NCBI RefSeq assembly: GCF_003725295.1 | Contig: NZ_QICB01000004.1 | Span: forward strand, 1 to 64,000 | Reading direction: 5' to 3' | Source of the DNA: Slackia faecicanis | GTDB lineage: Bacteria > Actinomycetota > Coriobacteriia > Coriobacteriales > Eggerthellaceae | DNA: 64,000 nt | Shown here: in pieces, positions 16,880 through 25,357 of the stretch | How positions within the stretch are numbered: the first letter of the stretch is position 1 | How the letters are laid out: each line of letters opens with the position of its first letter | Translations under genes and position numbers: made by a program | The notes under the pieces: generated by a model | Database searches by the model: none | Seen by the model: the letters and a program-made list of their open reading frames with translations, nothing else | What the model was told of the DNA's origin: nothing

Positions 16880-18523
16880 CTACGCCGTCTTTCCGCCATC
16901 GTCGCGCCCAAGCAGCAGCGCCATCATTTCCTGGCGGTCGTGCACGTCGAGCTTGGCATAAATATGCGCCACATGGGTTTTGACGGTATTGCCGGAAAGC
17001 ACCAGGTCTTCCTGAATGCCGGCACGCGTGCGACCGCGAGCCATACAAGCGAACACTTCGCGCTCGCGCGGCGAAAGGCCGTAGCGATCGGCCACCTCTT
17101 CGCAGCGCTGCGAGATAAGCGCGTGCAAGCGCGCCGTGGCGTCGCCTTCGGCAGGCGCCTCATCGGCCGCTGCGGGCTCGGATGCAACGGGTGCGGGCTT
17201 TTCGGAAACAGCGGCGGGCTGCACCGACGAAACTGCACACTGGTCGGCTACGGAAGCGGCAGGGACCGCAGGAGTCGCGCAGGCAGCGGGAGCCGCAGAC
17301 GAACGGCGCCAATTCACGCGCATGGCGAACACCACCACGGCGTAAGCGGCCAAGAGCACCAGCGTGGTGTCGATCACCGTCGCATGGCTCATCAGAACCA
17401 CCCATGCAATGGAAACGCCCGCATACACCGCACACGCGAAACCGATCACGCGATACGACGGAACGTCGAGCACATCCAACGCAGCAATGACCACGCACCA
17501 GAACAGCAGGTGCGCGAACAGCTCGTCAAGCTGTACCACGATGCTCAAAAACGTAGCCGCAGGACTGCCCGGATCGACATACAGCGCCATGGCGAACATG
17601 CCGGCAAGCGTCACCAGGATGGCGGGCTGGAAGCGCATGGACATAGGGCGCTCCTGCACGCCGATCAATGCGAAGCGGGCGAACAGCACCAGGCACACTC
17701 CGCCCAGAATCAGGCTTGAAATCCACGCGATCGATTCAGAAAGGCTCGTATGGGTATCGCCCCACATGCCCAAGAAGCTCATGGCGCGCACCACGGCCAG
17801 CAGAATGCCGGCAACGGCCACGATGGCAAGCAAGTCGCGCTTTTCCGAAAGGCCCATGGCCATGATGCGCGGACGGCTGGGAATGCCGAATTCGGTACGG
17901 GTGCGCGACGTGCGCGCGGCAATGCCGGGATCCACCCAGGGATTACGCTCCGCCTGGCGCTTCGCGGCAACGCGGGCTATTTCGAACACAAGCGCCGACA
18001 CGATCGGCAGCGCCACGGCAACGCCCACCTGCAAGCCCGAATCGAGCGACGCTCCGAACGCTTCGACAAGCACGAGCTTGGCGAACAGCGCGCCCACGAT
18101 GCTCCATACCGCGCATGAGAAAAGCTGGGTGCGCGCAAGCAGCAGGTTGTAGCGCGCCACAAGCCAGAAATACCCCACGCCAGACACGCACAAGCCGAAG
18201 GCGGCCAAGGCGCCCGGATCGCACAGGTCCTGGCGATACGCCAGCGCGAAACACGCCGTGCCAGCCGAAGCGACCAGCGGAAGCGTAGACATGAAAAGCC
18301 TGTTCCAGCGCCTCATTCCGTGAGGAAACGCTGCGAACAGGATGCTGATTACGAGAATGCCCGCCAGAAAGAACGCACGCGGGTTGGTCCAGCCCTGCAT
18401 GCCGTCGGCGGCAGGCATGAAACCGAGCGTGTGCCCCATGAGCGTGCACCACACAAGATTGAGACAGGAGCCGAAAGCGCACAGCGCAACGCACGCGTTC
18501 GGACGCGATTGAACAACGCCCAT
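16880..18523 (-). CDS. Membrane-bound LuxR-family transcriptional regulator
   Basis: The roughly 547-residue protein has multiple hydrophobic helices over the first 430 residues, an Ala/Pro/Glu-rich linker, and a C-terminal LuxR HTH (LSPREREVFACMARGRT and NTVKTHVAHIYAKLDV). The ATG at 18523 is preferred over a GTG two codons upstream because GAGGGGG lies 5 bases before it. The gene is divergent from the heme/Moco pair starting at 19005 and separated from it by about 480 bases. By analogy with other Eggerthellaceae loci it likely controls that module. The inducing signal is unknown. Confidence 0.9.
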   Translation of the reverse strand: MGVVQSRPNACVALCAFGSCLNLVWCTLMGHTLGFMPAADGMQGWTNPRAFFLAGILVISILFAAFPHGMRRWNRLFMSTLPLVASAGTACFALAYRQDLCDPGALAAFGLCVSGVGYFWLVARYNLLLARTQLFSCAVWSIVGALFAKLVLVEAFGASLDSGLQVGVAVALPIVSALVFEIARVAAKRQAERNPWVDPGIAARTSRTRTEFGIPSRPRIMAMGLSEKRDLLAIVAVAGILLAVVRAMSFLGMWGDTHTSLSESIAWISSLILGGVCLVLFARFALIGVQERPMSMRFQPAILVTLAGMFAMALYVDPGSPAATFLSIVVQLDELFAHLLFWCVVIAALDVLDVPSYRVIGFACAVYAGVSIAWVVLMSHATVIDTTLVLLAAYAVVVFAMRVNWRRSSAAPAACATPAVPAASVADQCAVSSVQPAAVSEKPAPVASEPAAADEAPAEGDATARLHALISQRCEEVADRYGLSPREREVFACMARGRTRAGIQEDLVLSGNTVKTHVAHIYAKLDVHDRQEMMALLLGRDDGGKTA

Positions 18524-19004
18524 GCGCACCCCCTCGATTCCTCTTGCGACAAAAGACGTTCAGCCGATTCTATCCCAATTTCTGCATAAAAGGAAAACAA
18601 AGAGTCCACCGATCGCACATCGATTTCATCGAGAACGCGCTGATGCAAGATTTCGACGAAGCGTCCGAGGCGCAGAAACCAACGCCCCGGCAAAGCGCAG
18701 GACAAAGACGCCCGTCCACGGCGGCAGCGACGCCAAAAGGGAAGCCGAACAACGCTCACCCATATGGGCGATGGCTTTTGACCTGGACTTTTCGAAATCG
18801 TATTCCGCGGCGATACAAAGGCGCCCCGCAGCCGGATAGTATAGCCCCCAGATAACGCGCGCAGCGGTTTTACGACGAGACCCTCCTACCCTCTCGGAAT
18901 TCCGTCCTGCGCGCGTTTTCGTCTCGCCCAAAGTAAGAAGGGAGGTCGGGGCGAGCGATTCCATAGGCGCGTCCGCGCCATCACATGACAAATAAGGGGG
19001 AACT
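18524..19004. other. Divergent control region upstream of the first heme/Moco module
   Basis: This 480-base region has no supported gene. A TTGACC hexamer at 18779-18784 lies 17 bases before TATTCC (18802-18807), a weak candidate promoter reading toward 19005, which would give a leader of about 190 bases. A GGGGGA ribosome site precedes the ATG at 19005. I see no strong palindrome. Confidence 0.35.
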
Positions 19005-20798
19005 ATGTCCATCAAAAGCAAGATCGCGGCAACCACGGTCTGCCTTGCTTGCATGCTTTGCTGCGTCGCCGGCTGCGCGCCGCAGGCACAGGAAGAGCAG
19101 GCTCCGGCAAGCACGCCCGCCGCATCCGAGAAATCCGAAGAATCCGCCGTCACGCCCGAGCAGCAGAAGGTCATCGACGGCGAAGAAGGCATCACCAACG
19201 CCGACATCAACGAAGACGCCTATCCCGGCAAAGAATACCTGGACGGCCTGTGGGACCGCTGGGAGGCCATCGGCGAAGAGCATGCTCCTGAAATCCGCAC
19301 CCTGCCCGACGGCAAGATGGTGCAGCGCACTCCTACCGAGTACGAAGTGAACCCGGACGCCTGGCAGATCCAGGCAGGCTCCAACTCCTATAACACCTAC
19401 TGGCTCGGCGCCGACAACCGCGGCTGCGAATCCTGCCACGCCGACCTGGACGCCCTGCTGAAGAACCTGCCCTACGAGCATCCCGTGGCATGGAACGACA
19501 CCCTGGACAACGAGACCACGCTCCAGCAGTGCCTGTTCTGCCACTCCTACGCTCCCGGCTACATTGCCAAGCAGTACGAGTTCGGCACCCTGATGCACGG
19601 CATCCACTACACCGGCCCCGGCAAGGGCAAGTTCGACGGCGAGTACGAGGGCAACTGCATGTCTTGCCACAACGCCACCGAGAACGGCCAGGACATGGAG
19701 CTGTGGGACCTCACCAAGTACGATCGCCTGTGGGGCATCAACAAGGTTGAAGACGTCCAGGGCGAGTTCAGCGTCGAGCAGGAAACCGTCCACAGCCAGG
19801 ACGAAGTGTTCTCCTACGACTGGATGCACGCTTACTACGACAACATGCGCCACGGCGCAGGCGTCAACGGCCTGAACCTCGAAATGCCTCAGAGCCTGTT
19901 CGACAACTGGGAGATCACCATCGAGGGCAACGTGCCCAACCCCTACACCGCCAAGCTTCCCGACCTGATCGCCGAAGCTGAAGAGGCCGGCGTCATCGTG
20001 ACCAAGGCTTCCAAGATGGTCTGCGACTGGAACCCGGTCGGCGGCGGCGGCGTTACCAACACCGAAGTCACCGGCATCCCGGTGAGCTGGCTGGTCGAGA
20101 AGGCCGGCGGCTACCTGAACGACACCACGGGCGTCCGCGTCCTGCGTGCCGACGGCAGCTCCAAGCGCGCCTTCCCGAAGAACAAGCTCGATGAGAACGA
20201 GGCCCTGCTCGTCTACAAGATCGGCGGCGAGTACCTCGACGCCACGCGCGGCTACCCCTGCACCAACTGGGTCGAGGGCGTCGACGCTCAGATCAACTCC
20301 AAGCAGGTCGCCAGCTACAAGGTGACCAACGAAGACATCGACTACACCGACAAGTGGGCCGGCAACCCCAACGCCTGGCATAACGAAAACGGCGACGCGA
20401 TGAACAAGCCCAATGCCACCATCCTCGGCATTCCCGACGGCCTGATCATCAAGAACAACGAGCCCTTCACCTTCAACGGCTACGTCGACGCCTACGACAA
20501 GAAGGTCGTCAGCATGGAGTTCTCCATGGACCAGGGCGAAACCTGGACCAAGTTCGACCTGCCTGAGACCGACGTGAACAAGATGGTCTGGTGGAACTTC
20601 ACCTGGACGCCCGAGAAGGAAGGCGCCTACTGCCTGACCGTCCGCGCGACCACCGAAGAAGGCGAAGTGAGCTTCGAGACCCAGACCGTCATGGTCAACG
20701 TCAAGGACGTCATGCCCACTCCCGAGCAGACCACCGTCCTTGAAACCGCAAGCCTGGTTCCTGCCAAGCCCGCAGCAACCACCGAAGAAGAGAAATAG
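19005..20798 (+). CDS. Exported tri-heme cytochrome c fused to a sulfite-oxidase-fold Moco domain
   Basis: The 597-residue protein starts with a lipoprotein signal peptide (lipobox VAGC, Cys24). Three CxxCH heme sites follow at Cys141, Cys176 and Cys218. The C-terminal half resembles the sulfite oxidase family: a Moco-binding region (NWEITIEGNVPNPYT; a candidate Mo-ligand Cys in KMVCDWN; VTGIPVSWLVEKAG) and then an immunoglobulin-like dimerisation domain (VSMEFSMDQGETWTKFDL). Heme and Moco in one chain suggest direct electron transfer at the cell surface. The second gene of the pair follows after 11 bases. Codon use is very strongly biased to C/G-ending codons, suggesting high expression. A paralogue is at 26395-28041. 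The substrate is unknown. Confidence 0.82.
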   Translation: MSIKSKIAATTVCLACMLCCVAGCAPQAQEEQAPASTPAASEKSEESAVTPEQQKVIDGEEGITNADINEDAYPGKEYLDGLWDRWEAIGEEHAPEIRTLPDGKMVQRTPTEYEVNPDAWQIQAGSNSYNTYWLGADNRGCESCHADLDALLKNLPYEHPVAWNDTLDNETTLQQCLFCHSYAPGYIAKQYEFGTLMHGIHYTGPGKGKFDGEYEGNCMSCHNATENGQDMELWDLTKYDRLWGINKVEDVQGEFSVEQETVHSQDEVFSYDWMHAYYDNMRHGAGVNGLNLEMPQSLFDNWEITIEGNVPNPYTAKLPDLIAEAEEAGVIVTKASKMVCDWNPVGGGGVTNTEVTGIPVSWLVEKAGGYLNDTTGVRVLRADGSSKRAFPKNKLDENEALLVYKIGGEYLDATRGYPCTNWVEGVDAQINSKQVASYKVTNEDIDYTDKWAGNPNAWHNENGDAMNKPNATILGIPDGLIIKNNEPFTFNGYVDAYDKKVVSMEFSMDQGETWTKFDLPETDVNKMVWWNFTWTPEKEGAYCLTVRATTEEGEVSFETQTVMVNVKDVMPTPEQTTVLETASLVPAKPAATTEEEK

Positions 20799-20809
20799 GA
20801 GGGCACACC

Positions 20810-21868
20810 ATGAAGTTTTCTACTCCTAAGAAGATTTTCGCCGGAGCGGCCGGTGTCGCCCTGGTCGCCTCGGGCGCCACGATGGCATTCGCCGACAAGG
20901 CCCCGCAGGCCGACGGCCTTTCCCACGACGTCGACGGCAACACCATCGACTCGCACCGTCTGACCATCGACAAAGACTTCACGCACGTCGCCGACGTGCA
21001 GGGCACCTTCGCCTTCAACCAGGAAGGCGTGACGCCCAACGACGAGCTGTTCAACGTGTTCGGCACCGCGCTCACCTCGATGTGCTCCAAGCCTTCCATC
21101 GAGATGCTCGACAACGGCGAAGGCGTTGCCAACTACTACATCAACGTGGGCGGCAACATCAAGAAGAACTTCACCGTGAACGTGTCCGAGATGAAGGATT
21201 CCGAGCAGACCGCGCTCATGGGCTGCTCCTGCGCCACGGGCAAGCCGTTCGGCCAGGCCGCCGTCGTGGGCGTGCCGCTGGAGTCGATCGTCGGCATGGC
21301 CGACCTCGAAGAGGGCGTCAACACCGTGACGGCCTACGGCGCCGACGGCTTCGGCCAGGCCCTGCCGCTGCAGTACGCCATCGACAAGAAGGCCATGCTG
21401 GTCTACGAGGTGAACGGCGAAGGCCTGAAGTCCACCGACGGTTCTGCCGTGCAGATGTGGCTCCCCGAGACGGTCGCCCGCTACTTCACGCGCAACATCG
21501 TGAACATCGAGCTGACCCGTCAGGCCGAAGAGCCTTCCGTGCAGCAGGTCGACCCGCAGTTCCGCAATAAGATCGACATCCACAACACCTCCGAGGGATG
21601 CGTCTTCGAGGCCGGCTACGACATCACCTTCGAGGGTGTCGCCGACGACTGCGGCTCTCCGATCACTGCGATCGAGTTCTCGTTCGACGACGGTGCAACC
21701 TGGACCAGCTGCGCCACCGACGGCGCAACCGCCGACAAGTGGGTCAACTGGCAGTTCACCACGTCGTTCGCGGAGCCGGGCGACTACAGCGTCTCCGTCC
21801 GCGCGAAAACCGCCGACGGCGTCGTGTCTCCGCTCGAGTCCACGCTGACGTTCGAGGTCATCGAGTAG
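20810..21868 (+). CDS. Exported sulfite-oxidase-fold partner protein (no heme)
   Basis: The 352-residue protein has a Sec signal peptide ending near AMAFA. A sulfite-oxidase-like Moco domain follows, with MGCSCATG holding a candidate Mo-ligand Cys, VVGVPLESIVG, LPLQYAIDKKAMLVYEVNG and YFTRNIVNIEL, then a dimerisation-type domain (AIEFSFDDGATWTS). It has no CxxCH. Its N-terminal VQGTFAFNQEGVTPNDELF resembles a stretch between the hemes and Moco domain of the upstream protein, so the pair may be related by duplication and may form a heterodimer. The ribosome site AGGAGGG overlaps the upstream stop. A paralogue is at 25358-26392. Confidence 0.8.
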   Translation: MKFSTPKKIFAGAAGVALVASGATMAFADKAPQADGLSHDVDGNTIDSHRLTIDKDFTHVADVQGTFAFNQEGVTPNDELFNVFGTALTSMCSKPSIEMLDNGEGVANYYINVGGNIKKNFTVNVSEMKDSEQTALMGCSCATGKPFGQAAVVGVPLESIVGMADLEEGVNTVTAYGADGFGQALPLQYAIDKKAMLVYEVNGEGLKSTDGSAVQMWLPETVARYFTRNIVNIELTRQAEEPSVQQVDPQFRNKIDIHNTSEGCVFEAGYDITFEGVADDCGSPITAIEFSFDDGATWTSCATDGATADKWVNWQFTTSFAEPGDYSVSVRAKTADGVVSPLESTLTFEVIE

Positions 21869-21916
21869 CGCATCCCCTCGCGTGCTCGCCGATCGGGCGA
21901 AACGAACGACATATAT

Positions 21917-21946
21917 AAGAAAAGGGAGCTTCGGCTCCCTTTTCTT
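21917..21946 (+). terminator. Rho-independent terminator with TTCG loop
   Basis: A perfect 13-bp stem (AAGAAAAGGGAGC and complement) closes a stable TTCG tetraloop and ends in TTTTCTT. It lies about 50 bases after the stop of the sulfite-oxidase-fold partner gene and ends that operon. Confidence 0.9.
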
Positions 21947-22488
21947 ATGCCCGCATGTTTCCTAAGCGAGGGCGATAGCTGCGAATCGACGTGGCACTGG
22001 ACGGACACGGAGCCGACAGCCTGCGGAAAAGCGAGGCCCGAACGCACGACGGCCCGGCGCTCGGAGCCGATTCACGGGTTCGACCCGCCCGCCAGCGCCG
22101 CGGCGGGGCCTTCTTGGAAAAAGAAGGCCTGTCAGGCCATTTTTTCGAGGCTCTGCCGCGCGAAGACGCATCCGCGGCGCGTTTCGCGCCCGTATACGCC
22201 AAAATAAGCAACGCTTTTCTCTTATATATGGAATAACTTAGCGCCGATATGGGGCCATCGCCGACATTCCGTGCCAAACCTCGCATTTTTTGGCCTCAGG
22301 CGCCTCTTTTTTCCAAAATACGCCACCGCGGCCGCCGCTGCCGCGATCGCTCCCAACAGAAACGCAAACGACAAGAATAATCGCCCCTCGAACAATTGCT
22401 GCGCGGAACTCCGCGCATAATATTCATTGCGAATACGCAACTATTTATTATGATGGCTCTTATCTGCAACTCGTGGAAAGGAGCCTTT
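21947..22488. other. Intergenic region before the toxin-antitoxin pair
   Basis: No gene is convincing here. GGCCTTCTT pairs with AAGAAGGCC at 22107-22129, and an overlapping GGCCT-GTC-AGGCC structure followed by six T (about 22126-22147) could be a further terminator. On the minus strand 22222-22440 is open and could encode a 72-residue peptide with one hydrophobic segment, but it has no ribosome site. The last 100 bases are AT-rich and probably hold the antitoxin promoter. Confidence 0.4.
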
Positions 22489-22872
22489 ATGCTCTCCGTC
22501 TCCCAAAGCGCAGAGATTCTTGGCATATCGGCTGCGCGCGTGAGGAAACTCGTCAGCGAAGGAGCACTCGATGGCGTGAAAATAGGCCGAACATGGGCTC
22601 TGACGGACGAGTCGGTCTACAACAGGCTTTCCCGAAAACCCTCTGCAGGAAGACCGGCCCGCGCAAGCAAGCTCCCGCCAGCAGACAACGCCCCCACCGC
22701 GCCAGAACTCCATAGCCTTTACCTCGAATGCAAGCGCGCCTTTCAGTTCGAACCGTCGCTTCAAGCCATCGAAGACGCAAAGAGCCAGGAGGAGGCGGGG
22801 TTTTATATGGCCGTGGCCGACTATTTTCTGCAATACAGACAGCGTGAACTGATTGCGCAGGGGGTGTATTAG
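22489..22872 (+). CDS. HTH-domain antitoxin of a zeta-type toxin-antitoxin pair
   Basis: The 127-residue protein begins with an excisionase/MerR-like helix-turn-helix (SAEILGISAARVRKLVSEG, then VKIGRTWAL). A basic Pro-rich linker follows, and then a C-terminal region with EAGFYMAVADYFLQY. The start at 22489 has a GGAAAGGAG ribosome site. Its TAG stop overlaps the GTG start of the P-loop toxin gene by one base, typical of co-translated toxin-antitoxin genes. The HTH probably autorepresses the operon and the C-terminal part would bind the toxin. The classic epsilon antitoxin of zeta is a helical bundle without HTH, so this is a different antitoxin type. A decayed copy of its tail is at 4009-4092. 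Confidence 0.78.
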   Translation: MLSVSQSAEILGISAARVRKLVSEGALDGVKIGRTWALTDESVYNRLSRKPSAGRPARASKLPPADNAPTAPELHSLYLECKRAFQFEPSLQAIEDAKSQEEAGFYMAVADYFLQYRQRELIAQGVY

Positions 22873-23528
22873 TGAATGCGCTGACAAGCATTCGGGGCTC
22901 GCGCGAAAGCGCGAGCTCGGACCGACCGCAATACGTTGTTTTCGCAGGAGTAAACGGCGCAGGAAAATCGACCCTCTACAGATCGAAGCTTTGGCGTCGC
23001 AGCAATTCAGACAACGGTCTCGCGCGAATCAATCCCGATGAAATTCTCAAAGAGTCGGGAGCCGACCCGTCATCTTTCAAGGCGCAGGTCGAAGCAGGAA
23101 AAAAAGCGCTCGCCCTGGTAGAAAAGCATCTCGAAAAACGACAATCCTTCAACCAAGAAACTACGCTGACGGGCAGAACGGCATTGGCAAGGCTGAAAAG
23201 GGCGCACGAATCAGGCTACGAAATACGACTTTATTACGTCGGCGTCGACAGCCCTGAAACCGCCGTAGCCCGCGTGCACCACAGGGCGAATATGGGCGGA
23301 CACTTCATCGACGACGAAGACGTGCGCCGACGATTCGACGGTTCGCTCTCGAATTTCGCGCAATGCCTCGACTTCTGCGACGAAGTACGCGTATACGACA
23401 ACACCGAGGAGCTCACGCGCATTGCCGCCTGGAGAAACGGCACCCTTTGCTGGTGGTCGGGCCGCAAAGCGGCCACCTCGTGGCTGGCACGCGCGATGAA
23501 GTCCGAAAACTGGCGGCAAGCGGAGTGA
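22872..23528 (+). CDS. Zeta-type P-loop toxin kinase
   Basis: The 218-residue protein has a Walker A motif near the N-terminus (FAGVNGAGKSTL), the INPDEIL segment and QETTLTG stretch seen in zeta toxins and related kinases, and YYVGVDSPETAVARV further on. Zeta toxins phosphorylate UDP-N-acetylglucosamine precursors to block cell-wall synthesis; here that is inferred from family only. It starts with GTG sharing a base with the antitoxin stop. An 8-bp hairpin with GAAA loop lies at 22897-22916 inside its first codons and could limit translation. Confidence 0.85.
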   Translation: MNALTSIRGSRESASSDRPQYVVFAGVNGAGKSTLYRSKLWRRSNSDNGLARINPDEILKESGADPSSFKAQVEAGKKALALVEKHLEKRQSFNQETTLTGRTALARLKRAHESGYEIRLYYVGVDSPETAVARVHHRANMGGHFIDDEDVRRRFDGSLSNFAQCLDFCDEVRVYDNTEELTRIAAWRNGTLCWWSGRKAATSWLARAMKSENWRQAE

Positions 23529-23627
23529 CCCACGCCGACTTAGCGAATCGTCGAATCGACCGGTAAACGCCGACGCCAAGAAGAAGCCCCTCAAGCAGCC
23601 CTCTCGCAACTTCGGCCGCAAACGCAA

Positions 23628-23651
23628 CGAGGCCGCCCGAAGGCGGCCTCG
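23628..23651. terminator. Bidirectional hairpin terminator, CGAA loop
   Basis: A perfect 10-bp stem (CGAGGCCGCC and complement) with CGAA loop sits between the convergent toxin gene and the NrfD-like gene, 18 bases beyond the latter's stop. There is no clear T tract. Confidence 0.65.
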
Positions 23652-23668
23652 TCGGAGGAGGAACCGGT

Positions 23669-24655
23669 TTAACCGATCATTTTCATGATGGTGTCGGCCA
23701 CCACATCCGCATGGATGCCGGCAGCCAGCACCAGGAAACGCAGAGCGCAGCCGCCCGCAAGCGCTCCCAACGCGCCGACCAAAGTCGGCGTGTCGACGGC
23801 TTTCGCGTCGGAGCCCGCGGACTCCTCTTTCGCGAGCAGGCCCTTGATCGCCATGGCCAGAGGCAGGGCAAGGCCCACGACCGCCACCAGGCCCCAGAAC
23901 CACACGGCCAGCTGGCCCGACACGAACATGCCGGCCGATGCCGCAGCGGCCGCCCCGACAGGCGTGCTCGCGTCGGCGAGCAGCATGCTGCCCAAAAACG
24001 CCGCCAGCACCACGACCTCGAGCACCACCAGAACCACGACGCACTTCTCCATGAAGCGCTTCGTGCCGTGATCGACCGCCTCTTTCTTGGCAAGCGCGAT
24101 CGCGACCACTTCGACAAGCGCCACGCCCGTGTCGAACGCCGACACGGTGAACAGCGCGGGCAGAAGCAGGGTGTCCCAGAACGGAACGCTTCCCGCCGTC
24201 ATGAGCAGCATGCCCGTGTAGAACGCCACGAACGCGCCCAAAACGATGCCCGCCACGGCGAACGCCGTGCGAACGCCGCGCTCATGCTGCGCATACCAGG
24301 AGCACTTGCCCGTCAGCCATACGGCAACCTTCGGCGTGGCGAACAGCGCCGAAACGCCGAATGCCGCGATGGCGCCGAACGCGCCCCACGCGCCGTAGGT
24401 CATCCACGACGTGAAGTGGCTGAAACTCTGCCACATAAGCAGGCCGCGCAAAGGCGTGACCAGCTCCATCAGCAGCAGCAACAAGCCCACGATAAGGCTG
24501 ATGGCCGCCGCCCACATGGAAACGCACACGATGCGCGCGTTGCGTTCCCGGTCCTTCAAATACAGGATGGCCGCCATGATGAACGCGCCTGCGCCCATAC
24601 CGCCCAAGAACAGATAAAGCGCGGGCTGCCATCCCCAAACAGATTGCAACTCCAT
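23669..24655 (-). CDS. NrfD/PsrC-type membrane quinone-oxidoreductase subunit
   Basis: The 328-residue protein has about eight to nine hydrophobic helices and the N-terminal LYLFLGGMGAGAF signature of the NrfD/PsrC/DmsC family. These exchange electrons between the quinone pool and a periplasmic-side ferredoxin subunit. The ATG at 24655 is chosen because GGAG lies upstream and it starts 4 bases after the ferredoxin gene's stop; an in-frame TTG at 24673 would overlap that gene. It is the last gene of the operon 28041 to 23669 and presumably anchors the heme/Moco enzyme to the membrane. Confidence 0.88.
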   Translation of the reverse strand: MELQSVWGWQPALYLFLGGMGAGAFIMAAILYLKDRERNARIVCVSMWAAAISLIVGLLLLLMELVTPLRGLLMWQSFSHFTSWMTYGAWGAFGAIAAFGVSALFATPKVAVWLTGKCSWYAQHERGVRTAFAVAGIVLGAFVAFYTGMLLMTAGSVPFWDTLLLPALFTVSAFDTGVALVEVVAIALAKKEAVDHGTKRFMEKCVVVLVVLEVVVLAAFLGSMLLADASTPVGAAAAASAGMFVSGQLAVWFWGLVAVVGLALPLAMAIKGLLAKEESAGSDAKAVDTPTLVGALGALAGGCALRFLVLAAGIHADVVADTIMKMIG

Positions 24656-24659
24656 GGCC

Positions 24660-25319
24660 CTACTCCGTTCCAAGCACCAGGCACGACGGGTCGTTCAGCT
24701 CGGCGATAGGCACCGCCGACCCGTTCGTCGCCTCGAGCAGCTCATCCAAAGGCCCGAACTTCAGCGCGCCGAACTTGCACGCGCGCACGCAATACGGGTC
24801 CTCTTCGCCCAGTTCGACGCCCGCCTTCTGGCAGCAGTCGCATTTGTCCATCGACACCGAGTTGTACTGCGGCACCTCGTACGGGCACGCCTGATAGCAG
24901 TACTTGCATCCGATGCACAGGTTCGGGTCCACCTTGACCACGCCATGCTCGTCTTTCGAGATGGCACCGGCGGGACACACCTTCATGCAGCTCGGGTCGG
25001 CGCAATGCATGCACGACGTCGAAATGAAGAACGTCCTGCCGCGGCTGCGCTTGAACGAAGACACACGCCTTCTGTCGGGAGTATCGTCGGAAAAACCGTT
25101 CTCCTTTCTGCACGCCTCGACGCACCGTCCGCATCCGGAACAGCGCGAGAGCGCCGTGAGGAAGCCGTACCTGACCCCTTCGGCGTTCGAGCCTGAGCTC
25201 GCCTCGCTGGCGGCCGCCTCTTTCCCGGAGACGGCCGCTGCGCCGAGAGCAAGCGCGCAGGCGCCTGCGGCCGATGCGGTCAGCATCGCGCGGCGCGTCA
25301 TATTCACGCTTTCTCCCAT
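24660..25319 (-). CDS. Four-cluster ferredoxin-type electron-transfer subunit
   Basis: The 219-residue protein has a twin-arginine-like signal (MTRRAMLTAS) followed by the Cys pattern of DmsB/NrfC-type proteins: CSGCGRCVEAC, CMHCADPSCMKVCP, CIGCKYCYQACP and a final CDCCQK plus CVRAC. These would bind four [4Fe-4S] clusters. It lies between the heme/Moco pair and the NrfD gene, so it should carry electrons between membrane subunit and catalytic subunit. GAGGA lies 6 bases before the chosen ATG; an ATG at 25301 is an alternative. Confidence 0.9.
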   Translation of the reverse strand: MGESVNMTRRAMLTASAAGACALALGAAAVSGKEAAASEASSGSNAEGVRYGFLTALSRCSGCGRCVEACRKENGFSDDTPDRRRVSSFKRSRGRTFFISTSCMHCADPSCMKVCPAGAISKDEHGVVKVDPNLCIGCKYCYQACPYEVPQYNSVSMDKCDCCQKAGVELGEEDPYCVRACKFGALKFGPLDELLEATNGSAVPIAELNDPSCLVLGTE

Positions 25320-25357
25320 TCGAATTCCTCGCTTTCACCGCCCGAAGGCGGAAGTAC

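Noticed and set aside
22050-22125. tRNA-like GGTTCGAC segment
   Set aside because: The flanking bases do not form a T-arm with five pairs, and no acceptor or anticodon arm can be drawn.
22222-22440. Small minus-strand frame with one hydrophobic segment
   Set aside because: No ribosome site and no recognisable sequence; it lies in the toxin-antitoxin promoter region.
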